NCBI GenBank assembly: GCA_030141605.1
Contig: JAQGDQ010000687.1
Span: 1 to 64,000, forward strand
Length of the DNA: 64,000 nucleotides
Direction of reading: 5' to 3'
From: Tubiluchus corallicola
Taxonomy: Eukaryota; Priapulida; Priapulimorpha; Priapulimorphida; Tubiluchidae
The first letter of the stretch is position 1. Every line of letters begins with the position of its first letter. This document shows positions 27,001 through 39,748 of this stretch, one piece after another. The translations under genes and the position numbers were made by a program. The notes beneath the pieces were generated by a model. It had not been told where the DNA came from. It made no database searches and worked only from the letters and a program-made list of their open reading frames with translations.

Positions 27001-27960
27001 TGATCGATTCGGCCCATCACTAGACTATATCCGGTCAAGCATGGTCAACTTAGGTCCATACTTGTATATTATTCTGCTCAGGTGTGATTAACTAGTGTGC
27101 ATGGTGCTCGTGACTGCAATTATCATCTGAGTGCAGGTAGACTAATATTGTACTCATGTATGACTGAACACTTTGCCCTAATTTTCACATTTCGACTCTG
27201 TCTCAGTTTTGACTCCTACCTCAGGCCCTTAAACAATTCCAATCTGAGCATGACAGTGTTTATCATTTGATTATTTTTGGCCCAATGAGGCTTACTCATG
27301 TGTGATTAAATGTTTAACATGTCTCAAACACTGGATGCCGGGTCTGGGCTGGATGCCAGCACTAAGTTCTCTTGGAATTCGTACTGTTCATGGGTCACAT
27401 TTTGGCTCCTGTCTTAGACCTTTAAACAACCCTAAGTTATGATATATACACCACTGTCTGTGCCCCTCTTCTAACTGATCAATGGTGTCCTTGACTGAGA
27501 CCGAGGTTCATATACCACCTTTGAGACTCCCACTTCAGTTAGCATGCACTAAAATTGGATGCCCTAATTTTCACATTTTGGCTCCTATCTTGGGCACTTA
27601 AATAATACCAGCTTTGTACCAACACCACTGTCAAAGCCCTGACCTCACCTGTCTTGCCTGTAGGTTTTGTGGCTCTAGTTATCACAGTTTTAGAATTATT
27701 TGATGTCCAGGCTTTTAAAAACCCAAGTATGTATCTACCCCTAAATAGTTATAAAAAGTACTGAATTAAACTCATAGCCCTAGGAGGAATTGAAGGCTAA
27801 TCTAAAAACTGACCTATATGTCCAGTGTCCTTGACTCTGACCGAAGTCATTATTCACCATACCACACCACAATTACCACTTTCAAAGCCCTTACCCCAGG
27901 TATCTACCCTGTAAGTTTCATGATTCAAGCTTTTAGTTTTTGAGTTAACACGAATTAGAA
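27000..27960. repeat. Degenerate tandem repeat, unit about 170-215 bp
   Basis: A segment of the form CACATTT(C/T)G(A/G)CTC...T(A/C)CCT(A/C)TC...GG(C/A)C(C/T)TTAAA(C/T)AA starts at about 27,187, 27,397 and 27,569. Shared stretches such as CAC(C/T)ACTGTC, TGTCCTTGACT and AAAGCCCT(G/T)AC recur through 27.85-27.9 kb. No coding potential. Confidence 0.55.
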
Positions 27961-29340
27961 AGTGGAAAACTGGATGTCTAACATAATGAAAAAAGTGAGC
28001 ATATCATTTCTACTAGATCTGTGACACATCTACTCCACAGTACTTCAATAGTAATGAAAAAAATGAACTCCACTCAACAAGCCCAAGCGGAGTTGAATGA
28101 CAATCGAAACACTCACCAACGTCCTTGACCCTTTGACTGCTCACAGATAAAAAAATTGCAGGTGTGGTGAGTGCATGACAAATGAAAGAGCCTTCACAAC
28201 TAATCAATTCATTGTAACTTGTAAGCAATAGTAATTATTAACAGTATTCAGACATACAGCATACTATACATTCAGTACCAAAAGAGACTGTATGCCCGGG
28301 TGGGCCTGGCATGCATACAAGCATACAGCCCCCACATTAAAATAACAAGTATTTACTAAGACAGAGCGCTCTATCTTACCTGTTATAAAACAGGTAATGA
28401 GGTATAAGAAAATACGTGAATTTACTCTTTCAGTTGATTTAACTAACACGTTCATTCAATTCTATGATTTACGTCAAATTCGCAGAATACCTTTAGAATA
28501 TTTTTACCACACAAGAAATATACAACTTAACAGCTACTGCTGTTTTCAAAGCACTTTCTAAACTCAAAAAGTCTGAAATACATATTACTCGCGACACGTG
28601 TTTGTAAAATAACGTGACGAAGAGCGCGTCAGCGCGATGCGTTTGTAAAACAGCAAAAGGGATGATGTTGAAATATTTCCTAAAGGAGAAGCCCGCGATT
28701 TTTATTTTTAATGATTGAGCTACGCTAAGCGAAATCAGCTGAGCCTGGTAGCTCCAATACGGTTCCATCAATTAATTTTTTAAGGCTGTTGATCTGTAGA
28801 ATTTTTTATAATAAAAACGTCGACCCTGCTTTCCTCAACATTAATGCGCATTTAAAATAGAAACCATAGAAAAGTATAAATTAATAGGACAACAGAAAAG
28901 GAATTAGAACGAGACCCAGAAAAAAAGAGAGAAGGAGGAAAACAAACAGGAAGAGTAGACGTAGATTTTCCTGAATTATGATTTTGTCACTTTCTTAAAG
29001 GGACACAACTCACAGAGTATGTTCATTAAATCCAATTAAAATCCTTCATCTTCTTACAAATAGGTCATAAATGTTGCCAAGGTAAGCATAATATATCATT
29101 ACTGGCTTGGTGTCACCACCTACTAATTCCGAAATAAACTAGCAGAAGCTAGTGTACATACTGTGGAAGATTACTCTTATACTGTTATACTGTCATGATT
29201 AGTGGTTAAGCGAGTAGACTCATAGAAACTCCGCCGTTTCCACAAAATAATTGTCGGTTAATGATTTAAATGTTATGGTTGGTGCGGCAATCAAAATAGC
29301 AGGTAGATTTATTCCATTTATTTGTTAATGCTATTCTCAC
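27960..29340. other. Stretch with no supported gene
   Basis: A slightly CpG-richer patch near 28.6-28.7 kb (CGCGTCAGCGCGATGCG) and a 92-codon minus-strand frame across it have no recognisable domain. It could be a distal first exon or promoter of FAXC, but nothing shows this. Confidence 0.35.
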
Positions 29341-29349
29341 AGTAAAATG

Positions 29350-30339
29350 AATATTTACGAATATAGAGGCGTGACTGTCTTTTAAAACGTTTTAAATTAT
29401 GTCCTCTAGTTTTAGAATCAACAACTAATTAAAAAACTTTGTAGGCAGAATGTTTTCTTTTCTAGTCAGTATTAATTTTCTACAAACCTCATTAAGATCT
29501 CCACGGTGTCTTCTTAATTCAGGCGTGGCAAATTCAATACTTCAATCTTTCTAAATATGTCAGATCTATGCCAGCTTTTGTAATAATGGGAATTTCAAAG
29601 CTGCACGTAGTGTTCTAGATGAGGTCTAACCTGACCAATGTATGATTCCAATATAATTCCTTTATTTTTAGAAACAATGTGTCTCTTTATCATGCTTGAA
29701 AATTTTATTTGCTTTTTAGCAGAGGAAACGCATTGCTGGGAAAATTTCATGTTTGCTGTTATTATCACACCAGAATCATTTTTACTATTTGTACTTTGAA
29801 GAGTTATTGAATTCAAAACATAATCACTTTTAAGATTTCGAAAACCGCAAAGCGTTACCTCATATTTATCAATATTAAATAACATCTGTTAATCATTACT
29901 CCACCTACATAGTTGTTGAATATCATGCTGTAAAACTAATGAATCTGTAACAGAGTTAATAATAATTATTGAATTACACAACTTTGTATCATCTGCAAAC
30001 TTTAAAATATGAGTGGAAATCTTCTTATCAATATCATTAATATATAGTGAACAACATTTGTCTGAGCACCAATCCCTGTGGAACACCACTTGTCACCAAC
30101 CTTTCAGCTGGTTCTACACCATCAAGTTCGGCACGTTGTTTTCTTCGAAACTGATGATATCACCAGAAATATTATGGATTTTAAAATTTGTAAGCAATCT
30201 TCAATGAGGCAGATTTCAAAAGCCTTGGAAAAATCAAAATAGATGATATTAACAGGATTTCCTTTATCAAAGAATAGAAATAATATCATCAAAAAACTTA
30301 TTGGACTGGTCAAACTCGAGCAGCCTTTAGAGAAGCCTT
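29350..30339 (-). mobile_element. LINE remnant B (CR1-like reverse transcriptase)
   Basis: On the minus strand, pieces of a reverse transcriptase follow one another in the right order with several frame changes and stops: GFSKGCSSLT, IIYFDFSKAFE (palm motif A), LVTSGVPQGLVL (motif B), ILKFADDTKLC (motif C with the catalytic DD), LFNIDKYEV, SKNKGIILESYIGQVRPHLEHYVQLW (thumb). It begins in the middle of the RT domain, so the 5' part is missing, as expected of 5'-truncated insertion. The sequence differs from LINE A next to it, so it is a different element of the CR1/Tx-like kind that is common in animals. Not functional. Confidence 0.85.
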
Positions 30340-33300
30340 TAATTAGGCTCATACGACTCAAGAATTGATTTCGTAAATTTACGTTTGAATACATGTTCTG
30401 ATTTAGCATTTTTTAGTTCTAGGTAAAGTTTATTCCATAGTAAAGGCCCTCCCTGTGAATGTTAAATGATGTCTGGCTGTGTTTGTTTTGCAGTACTGCA
30501 CTTTAAATTCATTTGATCTAATACTATGAAATTTAACATTTAATTGAACTGTTAATTCAGGTTATAATTAACTAAATCATCTACTAATAATATTTTACAT
30601 TCTTTAAAATGGGTGTTATCTATATGTGCCCTTCTATTTGTTGTTTTCTGTTTGTTGTTTATAAAGAATACGCAAAAATTTTCTTTGGACTACCTTTAGT
30701 TTAGATAATTTTGAAATACATGTTTTTCCCCAAAGAATGGAACAGTAATTAAGATAAGGAAGAATTAAGCAATTATATAAAGTAATTGTGTGTGATTTTG
30801 AAAGATAATGTCGGATATAAGTAATGATTCCTAGTATTTTTGATATTTTTTACCAATATATTTAATATGAGAAGTCCAGTTTAGATGCTCTTGTAAAATT
30901 ATCCCCAAGATTTTATTTCTTTTACTATTTCGATGTTGACGTTACCAATCATAAAATTTAGATTATGTCATTTTATGTATAACAGAAATAACAATGGCCC
31001 TAAAATGGATCCCTGTGGAACGCCATACAGCAGTTCTCGACTATCAGAATTCATATTATTGTATTTAACATCGTGAGACCTGTTTATGAGGTAACTATGA
31101 AACCAATGAAGAGCAAGTCCTCGTATTCCACAAAACTGTAATTTTTGCAGTAATATACTGTGGTCTACTTTATCAAAAGCTTTTGATAAGTCACAGAAGA
31201 TACCAGCTAGCACGTTTTTGTTTTCAATTGTCTTAACAATTTCTTCTGTGACTTTAATTAAAGCTAACTGGGTAGAAATTTTAGAACGAAAACCAAACTG
31301 TTCTTTAATTAGTATATTATGTTTTGTAATATAACTTGTTAATTGATTGTGAACACAGCGTTCTAAAATTTTAGAAAATATTGGTAAAATGAAACTGGTC
31401 GATAATTACTCGGATTGGTTGGGTCGCCTGTTTTAAATAGTGGTGTAACAATCGAATGTTTGAGTTTGTTCGGCACTGTTCCGGTGATGAGAGAAGAATT
31501 TATTATGTGTTAAAGGAGTAGCTATATAACTACTCATATCTAACATTATTTTTGGCAATAATTTATCTGCACCTGTGCTTTTCTGGGGATTAATTGCGTT
31601 TAATAAACATTCTGTTTCATTTACAGTAACCGGTTTAAAGAAGAATGAGTCCATGTAGTTCCCATTTAGATAATTTGCTAATGTGCGACATATCGTTGTA
31701 AAGTAATATTGAAAGCATCAGCTACATTTTTATCTTTTGTTATTAATTTGTTATCTATCTTTAATTTAACAGCATGCGATTCTTTGTGCTTTTGCATAAG
31801 ATTTCTTATAGTATCCCAAGTTTGTTTAATGTTATTTTTATGTTTCTCTAATTGGTTTTTGTAGTAGTCTAATTTAGAAGTTTTGACTAGACCATTTACT
31901 TTGTTCCTGAGTGTTTTATAGCTATCTATTGTTACATTATTTTTTCCTTTAACAAGATCATGATGCATTTTGTTTTTCCTTTTAATGGAAATCAGTATGC
32001 CTTTTGTTATCCAGGGCTTTTTGAAATTGCTATTGCTATTGAAGAATACAAATTTCTCTTTTACTTGCTTTTTATATGTATTTGAAATTATTTCAAAAAA
32101 ACTGTTATATGCTTGTTCAGGATTATTGTTTGCTAATACTGTAGTAAGGCCAGCAATTGATAATTCACTTAAAAGTGATTCTTTTACTCTGGAATTATAT
32201 ATAACTTGGTTTCTGTAGATGTTACTAGTAAAGGGTTTTATTTTATCTATTATAAGGAAAACAGGCAAATGATCCGTAATGTCATTTAAAAAACATCCTA
32301 CTTTATACGAGTCTTGAATTAAGCTGGTAAAAATATTATGTATTAGGGTTACAGAATGACTTGTTGTCCTAGTAGGTCGGGTTATTGTTGGAATTAAAAA
32401 CTTAGTAAATAAAGAGTCTAAAAAATCATTTGTATCATTGTGTTCTGCAAAGTTTAAAAGACTTATGTTTGTGTCACCTAAAATGAAAATTTGTTTGTTT
32501 TGATCATTTGGTTTGGTAATTGTATTGAAGAACGTGTCTGAGAATGGAATAGGACTTTCACCTGGTGGTCTATATTCTGAACCAATCACAATATTTTTCC
32601 CGTCCGACACAGTAATCTCAATAAAAAGCATTTCAATATTTTCATTAGTTACATTTAAATGTTTACGAACTGTATATACAATGTCGTTTCTTACAAACAA
32701 CCCCACCACCGGATTTATGCTTTCTATTCAAACCAAGAAAATTATACCCAGGTAAATGAAATTCCAGGTTCCATTCATCAGTTAACCACGTTTCAGTAAG
32801 TGCTAATACAGAAAATGTTTCTTCGATTAGGTTAAGAAATGCTGCTAGGTATTCAATATTAGCTTTTAAACTTCTAACATTCAAATGTATAAGAGACAAT
32901 GAATTTTTGAATTTTAAATTGTATAATAGAGAGTGGAATTGATCTTCAGTATAGTATTTACTACCTGTTAAATTAATATTGTGAGCAAAAAATCTATTGT
33001 CTGGGTCAATACTATCTATGGCTTCTGAATCAGATCCAAAAGAATTAGGAATTAATGCCAGTTTTTTTCATTAAAAGTAAAATTCAAATTAGTACATTGG
33101 CCTTGATGTAAAAATTCACTGTCATCTGAAATACTGATGAAAGGAAATATGGACTGCAGACACGGGGGACACAGCCAGCCATCATTATTTGAAGTTATAT
33201 TGTCATAGTGATCAGTCGCAAGTTCTGTACATTTTAAATGCGTATAATTTTGACAGTGTCCACAAAAAACACTCTTTTGGTTTATTCTCACGTTCCTGGC

Positions 33301-33378
33301 GCAATATGTACATGTGGATATGACCATGATAATGATGATGAAAATTATGTAATATGATAAAAATAAAAAAGAAAACAA
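30340..33378 (-). mobile_element. LINE remnant A (PHD finger, APE endonuclease, RT)
   Basis: Minus strand, in order: a Cys/His finger of PHD type (CTYCARNV...CGHCQNYTHLKC...WLCPPC, 33,310-33,165); LNVRSLKANI and ALTETWL of an APE endonuclease (about 32,880-32,780); a 343-codon frame at 32,709-31,678 with SEYRPPG, FILGDTNI and DITDHLPVF endonuclease motifs and the linker; RT motifs KSTGADKL, NYRPVS, FGFRSKIST, AGIFCDLSKAFDKVDHS and GVPQGSILGPLLFLLY (to 30,968); then the thumb YNCLILPYLNYCSILWG and the C-terminal GGPLLWNKLYLELKNAKS. Frameshifts lie near 33,055, 32,700, 31,700 and 31,500. About 100-130 residues with the FADD box are deleted at 30,965. The frame ends at the TAA at 30,339-30,341. 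Confidence 0.92.
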
Positions 33379-33379
33379 A

Positions 33380-35560
33380 TTAATGAGTATGGGGTCAGAA
33401 GTAAAAATGTGGGCATATGTGATAATCAGGAGTTGAAGTGTTTACATGAAATAGCCATAAATGATGTTTAAAAATTTCGACTCATAAATTTAATGTCATT
33501 ACTATAGGGCCAAAACGGGAAACTTAACGAGAAACGTGTGCGTATAAAAATAAAGAAAATCAGCTAAGCAGCATAGTCTGCCTATAAAATATTTGTAGAA
33601 GTGCACGTACAAGCTCGCACACATGCACACTCAAACAATTAAAACACGCTCCGCTCTCCGCACATCCTCAACCACACGCTCTCGCACATGCACGAGCATA
33701 TACATGCAAACGAGTATTTATGTTTCAACATAATTATAGAATTTACAAGTAATTTATATGTAAATGCAGAAACAGTACAATGTTTTTCAATGTATTAATC
33801 TTTTACGAAAGTGTATGCTGCATAACGAACTACAAAACCGGTGATAGTATTTTATACATTCAAATGTTCAGGCATTCACTAAGATTTTTGCACTCACACA
33901 AATTTTTTTGCGTATTCAATTGTTCAGGGAATCACTAGAAATATGCACGCAGACACGTTGATACAAGGACATCTAATCAAAACGCACACAGTTACTGATA
34001 ATCATGCACAGATTTAATGATACCTTCGCGGATCAAGAGACTTTTCCGTTAGAATCAGAGTTTACATGACATTGACACACAATAAGTGTACAGTAATATT
34101 CAGTGTATACTAATCAAGTTTAGCAAAATAGGGTACATTACTGTTGCATATACCTAAATGTTCAGTGCTTAATCGGAAAATAATAAAATGTGAAAAGGAA
34201 TTTGCATAAAAATAAGCTATACTATAGAAATATGACGGGGTAATATGTTTAAGTTAAAGAAAATAAGAAATATAATGTTAAACTATTACGCCCGAGAAAC
34301 TACAGAATCATATCTATACGAAACGATAAACAGAAATAAAATGTGATGGCATTACAACCGCGCAAAGCCATTCAATTACAGATTGTTTGTCAATCGGAGA
34401 AAAGGTAAAGGTCATGCTGTATGAATAGCAAAACGAGAATACAAGAACCAATGGTAAGTGCAAAAGAAACCCTTCAAGTTTGAAACAAAGACTGTAACTG
34501 TAGATCAATTCAAAAAAATAATGTATTTTTCATATTCATGAAAATATGAAAATAATATAATTATGTAGGAAGGCATATATTATTATGTAGAATATTTAAA
34601 GGATGAATGTGATAAAACACATGTACTAGTATATAACAAGAAGAAGTGGATTAAATTAAAAATGCGATTGACTTGCGAAATTTACACTACTTAGAAGGAT
34701 AGGCATAATTATCAAAAATGATTGCTGCCAGTCCTAAATCGCGTGGACATAGTCCTAAACTCCAGTAGCAGTAAGAAAGTATATATACAACTAATAAGCC
34801 TAGGTTATATTATACCAAGTACAAAATGAGATGCAATCACCACTGGGTTATCCAAGATTACAGTAAAATAACGAAATACCCATTTAAGGAATTATACGCC
34901 TTATTATGTGTTGGCAAAAGATTGGACTAAAGAACTAAATTAACTTTTAAGTGGTGACTCAAAAATGTAAATTAATAATAAATGCCTCACACATCCACAT
35001 GTCTAGCTAATAGTATTATATTAGAACACAGAAAAAATTGTGCGAATTTAAAGGGTTATAGACCTATCAGTGACAAAAAAGAGAAAAATTACACATGTAC
35101 TTTATTAAATAGGAACTCAACTGTAGGTGTAATAACTCAACCGCGCATTTAACGAAAATTTAGACAACTTTAGAAACTTGGTTGAAACAGACCTATATGC
35201 AGTTACAAAGGGTTTACCAAAATTCCTCGAAAACTAAATTGAGTACTCAAGTTAACAGACTGTACGTGTATCGCTTAACAAATTTTAATCCGAGCAGATT
35301 AAATACAAACAAACCTTTTACAATTCCACAGGGTAATTCCAGAGCGTGTGGTTTAAAAACAAACAAACAAAAAAGCTAGGTCATTCAAGTAATAAATTAA
35401 ATAATTTGACTGTGGTTGTATAACGCAACTGCGCATTCTACATAATAGTAGACTTTGAGTCATTGGAAAGAAAATAGTTGGGACAAAACACCTAGAGGTT
35501 GTAAGCTGATCAAACGAGTATGGGTAAATGTATTACCAATAACTGGAACAAAAAAATTAA
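33380..35560. other. Stretch with no supported gene
   Basis: Lies between the LINE A finger domain and the ORF1 remnant upstream of it. It may include LINE 5' sequence or a later insertion. A CA-rich patch with GCACACATGCACAC-like words occurs at 33.6-33.7 kb. No motif recognised. Confidence 0.4.
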
Positions 35561-35566
35561 CTTTAC

Positions 35567-35945
35567 CTAACAGTCTGATTCCAAAGGTGTATTGTAACGC
35601 TTCAGATCTTCCAAACTAGAAATCTCAGTTATGTCAGTCCCTCCGGTCAGTTTTATGAAAACTCGGCCATCACGGGTCCAGGTGGTGCACTTTTTCATTT
35701 TTGCCATCTCCCTTGTATGTTTATAGATGCGAGCACTTAAACCGGACAAGTGTTCGTTAATGTAAAATCTGTTGTTGTTCTTGCTTCCACCAAAGTCACC
35801 AAAATTGTGCGCTCTGCACGTCTTTAAATTATTTTTATTACGAAGCAGTTCACGTTTCTTCCTTTTACTATTAAATCTAACGATGATAGGAGAACACAGT
35901 TCCAGTCTGTTACTAGGTACTCGGTGAGCAGTATTACTTTCGTAA
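35567..35945 (-). mobile_element. LINE ORF1 C-terminal remnant (FP25-like)
   Basis: An open frame of about 126 codons on the minus strand reads TAHRVPSNR, PIIVRFNSKRKKRELL, NRFYINEHLSGLSARIYK, KKCTTWTRDGRVFIK and ITEISSLEDL, then stops at 35,567. This order (AHR-P, PIIVRF with a basic run, YINEHL, WT-DG-VFIK) is that of the ORF1-type protein carried by many invertebrate CR1-like retrotransposons, related to the baculovirus FP25 domain. It has the same orientation as LINE A but lies 2.2 kb upstream of its finger domain, so it could be the ORF1 of the same element with an insertion between, or a separate fragment. The N-terminal part is not recognisable. Confidence 0.7.
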
Positions 35946-35949
35946 ATTC

Positions 35950-36790
35950 AGATAAATCCATCTTTTGATTGAATCAAGTCTCAGTTATGAATATATCAAC
36001 AAGAGCAACCAGCTCGTGAAACTTAGAACTCAAACTTCATGCATTAGTATTTAAGCAAGTAAACATATTTACATTATAATTGTACAGAATTAGACTTAAC
36101 AGACGTTGACAAAATTATTACGAGGAGTCTGAAAGTCATGGCCTAAGCCAATAACAGATTTAATATGTGAGCGCTTAGGAGTAACATATCGAGAAATATC
36201 ACCTAAAATATAAAATAACACGGGTAGTAAAAGTTATGCTGCAGCAGTGACTAAACGAACAGTACTCATAATACTGAGGAACTTTTCCGCAATCCGCTGA
36301 CATAAATTTAACTTAATTGCTTGAGGTAGCGCGGACTGCTTCCGCCAGCCCTTGTATCATATTAGTCGGCCTACATAATTATAGGCTCAGTATATTATTA
36401 AATTTTGTGACGTGCCACAATGTGTATTACTAGAGCCACTAGCAATAGTAACGTACCGCTGGATTGTAGCAACACGAAAATTTTCCTTCACCACGCTGAG
36501 GAAGTGTTATTAAAACCGTGGTGATGAAGCCCTTCAGTGTAGATATTTGGAGCTTCAGTGAGGATATTTGGATAATAGTTATATTATTCTCATAATTGTA
36601 TTAGACCAGCAAACTGTGCATATATGCTGCATTTGAGTTGTGCTTTCGTTTGTACGTAACTTTCATTAGCAACGGATTTATTTTGCAAATTTCCGAACGT
36701 GAAGAATTTTCAAATAACTGTAGGTCAAATGATATTGGTAAATTTATGGACGCATTAACTGCTCTTTTTAACTCCCAAAGCTTTGATAAC
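35950..36790. other. Stretch with no supported gene
   Basis: Short frames only, nothing recognised. If the ORF1 remnant were longer, its degenerate N-terminal part would lie here. Confidence 0.35.
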
Positions 36791-36799
36791 GACAAAGAC

Positions 36800-37015
36800 T
36801 AAGTAAAGGAAAGTATAAACATTAAGGATAAAGCAAGAGAAACTGGACAAGAACGAGGTCCCAAGAATAATAATGACAAAAGAACTAAAAGAGGATAAAA
36901 ATGAAAATGACAAGAAAATGAAAATAAGAGCAAAAATAAAGAGAGGGAAAATGGTATAATTGATGGCACTGTTAAAACTAAACAATAAAATAAAGATAAA
37001 GACAAAGCAATATAA
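36800..37015. repeat. Purine-rich low-complexity sequence
   Basis: Imperfect AAAGGA, GATAAA and AAGAAT words run for about 200 bases. On the minus strand this gives artificial Phe/Leu/Ser-rich frames. Confidence 0.7.
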
Positions 37016-37454
37016 AGGATCATAATCACAGGTAGTCCGTGTGAGCGTGTAGCCAACGATAAATCATAGTAATGATAGTAAATGATAGTAATGATTTTGT
37101 GCACCGTAGTCAGCGCAGCCTTATTCATACACGTATCTCTACTGCTATACGATATGAAGAAAGAAGGTTCAACGTCAGAGAATTAGCACCTATACATCCA
37201 TATCCTCTAACAAAACAATACAGTTTTAATAAAAAGAACAAAATAACTGATTTTATTTTACAAACCCGGCCTAAAAATAACAGGAACTTGTTTGCCAAAA
37301 AGCATGTTAAATTTAAGTAGCAAGTTCCTGATGTTTACAAAAATATACGGAGAATGATTTACCTTGCTGCTTTGATAAACTCTCTTTAACATTACAGAAA
37401 ATATAATGTAAATACACTGTCCTCTTATACTAAAACCTGCAATATCAGAACGAA

Positions 37455-37635
37455 GTGTAAGGATAAGGAAAATGAGAAGGATAAGGATAAAAATAAGGAT
37501 AAGAGCAAGGTAAGGCTAAAGCTAAGGATAAACTAAGGATAAGGATAACGATAACGATAAGAATAAGGATAAGAATACAAATAAAAATAAAGACTAAGAC
37601 GAAGATGAATATAAAGATAAAGATAAACATAAAGA
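37455..37635. repeat. Hexanucleotide repeat (AAGGAT)n
   Basis: Imperfect tandem AAGGAT/AAAGAT units with scattered changes over about 180 bases. It creates a spurious hydrophobic frame on the minus strand. Confidence 0.85.
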
Positions 37636-37659
37636 TAGCCAATAGCCAACTAGCCATGG

Positions 37660-39110
37660 CGAAATGTCCTCAGAATTGGAAATCTTTTGAACGTTAAGAT
37701 ACAGGTTCTATAATTATTTAGTAATGCTTTATTTACAATGGCTTTGTATAGTTACTTTTTTACAAAGTCATGCAAAAAAGCCATGCAAAAATATCTATCA
37801 ATCTATCAGTATCTTAATGTAATTTTTGCCATTTGTCATGGCACTATCATGTAGCAAAGGTATTGCTCACACAATGCCAGCCTGTCCCCGCTTTTGTGAA
37901 ACCCCTAACTGAAATCTTGAGTGGCTAATTAGAAATCGGTCTATTTGCCAATTAGTAACGACTAAATTTCGGAAAAAACGGTTGAAAAAATGAGTTTGAT
38001 GTGTGACATTAGTTCAGAGGTAATCACGCATTCAGCAAACGCAGTGCGTGTAAAAACGCGGAAATAATACTGCCACATGTGTAAAAAACGCTGTAAAATA
38101 CCATGTATAGGTGTAATAAACACGAGACGTGCATTTAGTTAGTGCAGTTACATGCAACTTAATTGCGTTATTCCTAAACATAATTTATCTCCAGAGAATA
38201 GCCACAAAACGAAGGATATTGTGCCTGTTCATGGTGATGTATTTTAGACTCTTCGAATAGAAAGTCGTGTACAAGTATTAATAATGCAAGGCTTGAAGTT
38301 GCTAATGCACTTGTTTGCTTATTTGCAAGCATGCCTTCTGCAATTATGCCCCCCAATAGACTTTAGCTGGACCTGTAAATAAAGAGACTGAAACGGAAGT
38401 ATTAGTCTGTGCCCGACGTTACTTGGAAATTCAGAACGAGACCTCATGAATTCATATCTAAATCCGCGAGCATGTAGGTGTGTACAATTTGACATCCTGG
38501 TCCAGTGTAATATACCCATATCAAAATCTGCAGTTTATAACGCTCGCGTGTGACATACCAGTGTGTACGATGTGACTTATTATCACTTGACTATGCCCGG
38601 CCCAGTCTGGTTTATTCATGTGCGACTGATTTTTTTATTATAATTTTTTTTTAAAAACTGTGTACAAAATATATTCCCTCTATTTGTAGGAAATTTCTAT
38701 GTCATAAATTTTTAAAAGCATTTACAAAGTAAATGGAGATGAAATTCTACGAAGAAGCAGAAAACGCAGACGCCCTGCATGAAACGCACAGTTGAAGGTC
38801 AACTAACATGTTTGGCACGTTAACCTCACAATATTATTAATAACTTTTACTCTACTCCGTCAATTTTCGCGTTGCCTTGCCCTGTTTTGAGAAAAATATT
38901 TCGACCTTGAACTTTTACTCAAAGTCACTTCAGAAAATCAGTCCCTTATGAGGCAGTACAACTTACCCAGGTTTGAGTGAACACTTCTTTACAACTGAAA
39001 GGCTCGCACATTCAAACATATTTGGGGTGATTAAATCAAGTTATCCCCGTGTTTTGAACTAATTTGGTGTTCTTTCTATATGTTTTCTTGTCAGTTTTAT
39101 TGAGCTACAT
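37660..39110. other. Stretch with no supported gene
   Basis: No convincing exon. Frames near 38.2-38.5 kb on the minus strand overlap each other and have no recognisable motif. Confidence 0.4.
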
Positions 39111-39133
39111 AGCCCTAATGCAGTCTTACAAAC

Positions 39134-39332
39134 TCATGTGACTGCTGAAAAGTGTATTAAGTTTATGAATATCATACGTCAGGTCTTTAATGTATGACCA
39201 AGTTCCCGTTCCAGTAAAATATCGTTTCTCAAGTGTATTTTTGTTATGTACTCTATTTTGATTTTTCAAGATACCTAATTCGAAAAGTTTATTAAAATAG
39301 TGATCCACTGATAACGGCATTAATTCAACGAA
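39134..39332 (-). CDS. Unrecognised exon-like frame
   Basis: An open minus-strand frame reads through FVELMPLSVDHYFNKLFELG, then GILKNQNRVHNKNTLEKRYF, then TGTGTWSYIKDLTYDIHKLN, with a possible acceptor (GCAG at about 39,333) and donor TTT|GTAAGA near 39,133. Residue usage looks protein-like rather than low-complexity. I do not recognise a family. It lies 400 bases downstream of another exon-like frame on the same strand. It could also be chance. Confidence 0.22.
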
Positions 39333-39748
39333 TCTGCTTACTATAGTATAACATGCACTATACTTTGTAAAGCAAAATATTTATTTTGTAAAACAAAAAT
39401 GTGCAGATAAAATATAAAGTGTCACCAAAGCTGAGAACGCCTGACATCAACGGTGATTTTGCGCTAACTGATAATAGCCATCAGATGCACTCAATTTATA
39501 AAAAATAATTTGGCCATGTTGGTCAAAACCAAAAACGGCTTCCTTATAGAAGTCACTATAACACATAATCGCGTATTATTTTTAAGATTTAAAACTTCTA
39601 TGATTCTTACACGCAACTTTATAAATAGAGCAACACAGTATCAAACTAAGACTGGATTTTGATAGCTAGCTTGAGCAGAATATAGGTACAATTTCTTTTG
39701 GGGGTTGTTTGACTTGTCAGTTTTGCTGTTCTATTAATTTTTAGTTAC

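Noticed and set aside
36755-37657. Hydrophobic minus-strand frames that look like membrane proteins
   Set aside because: They are translations of purine-rich hexanucleotide repeats.
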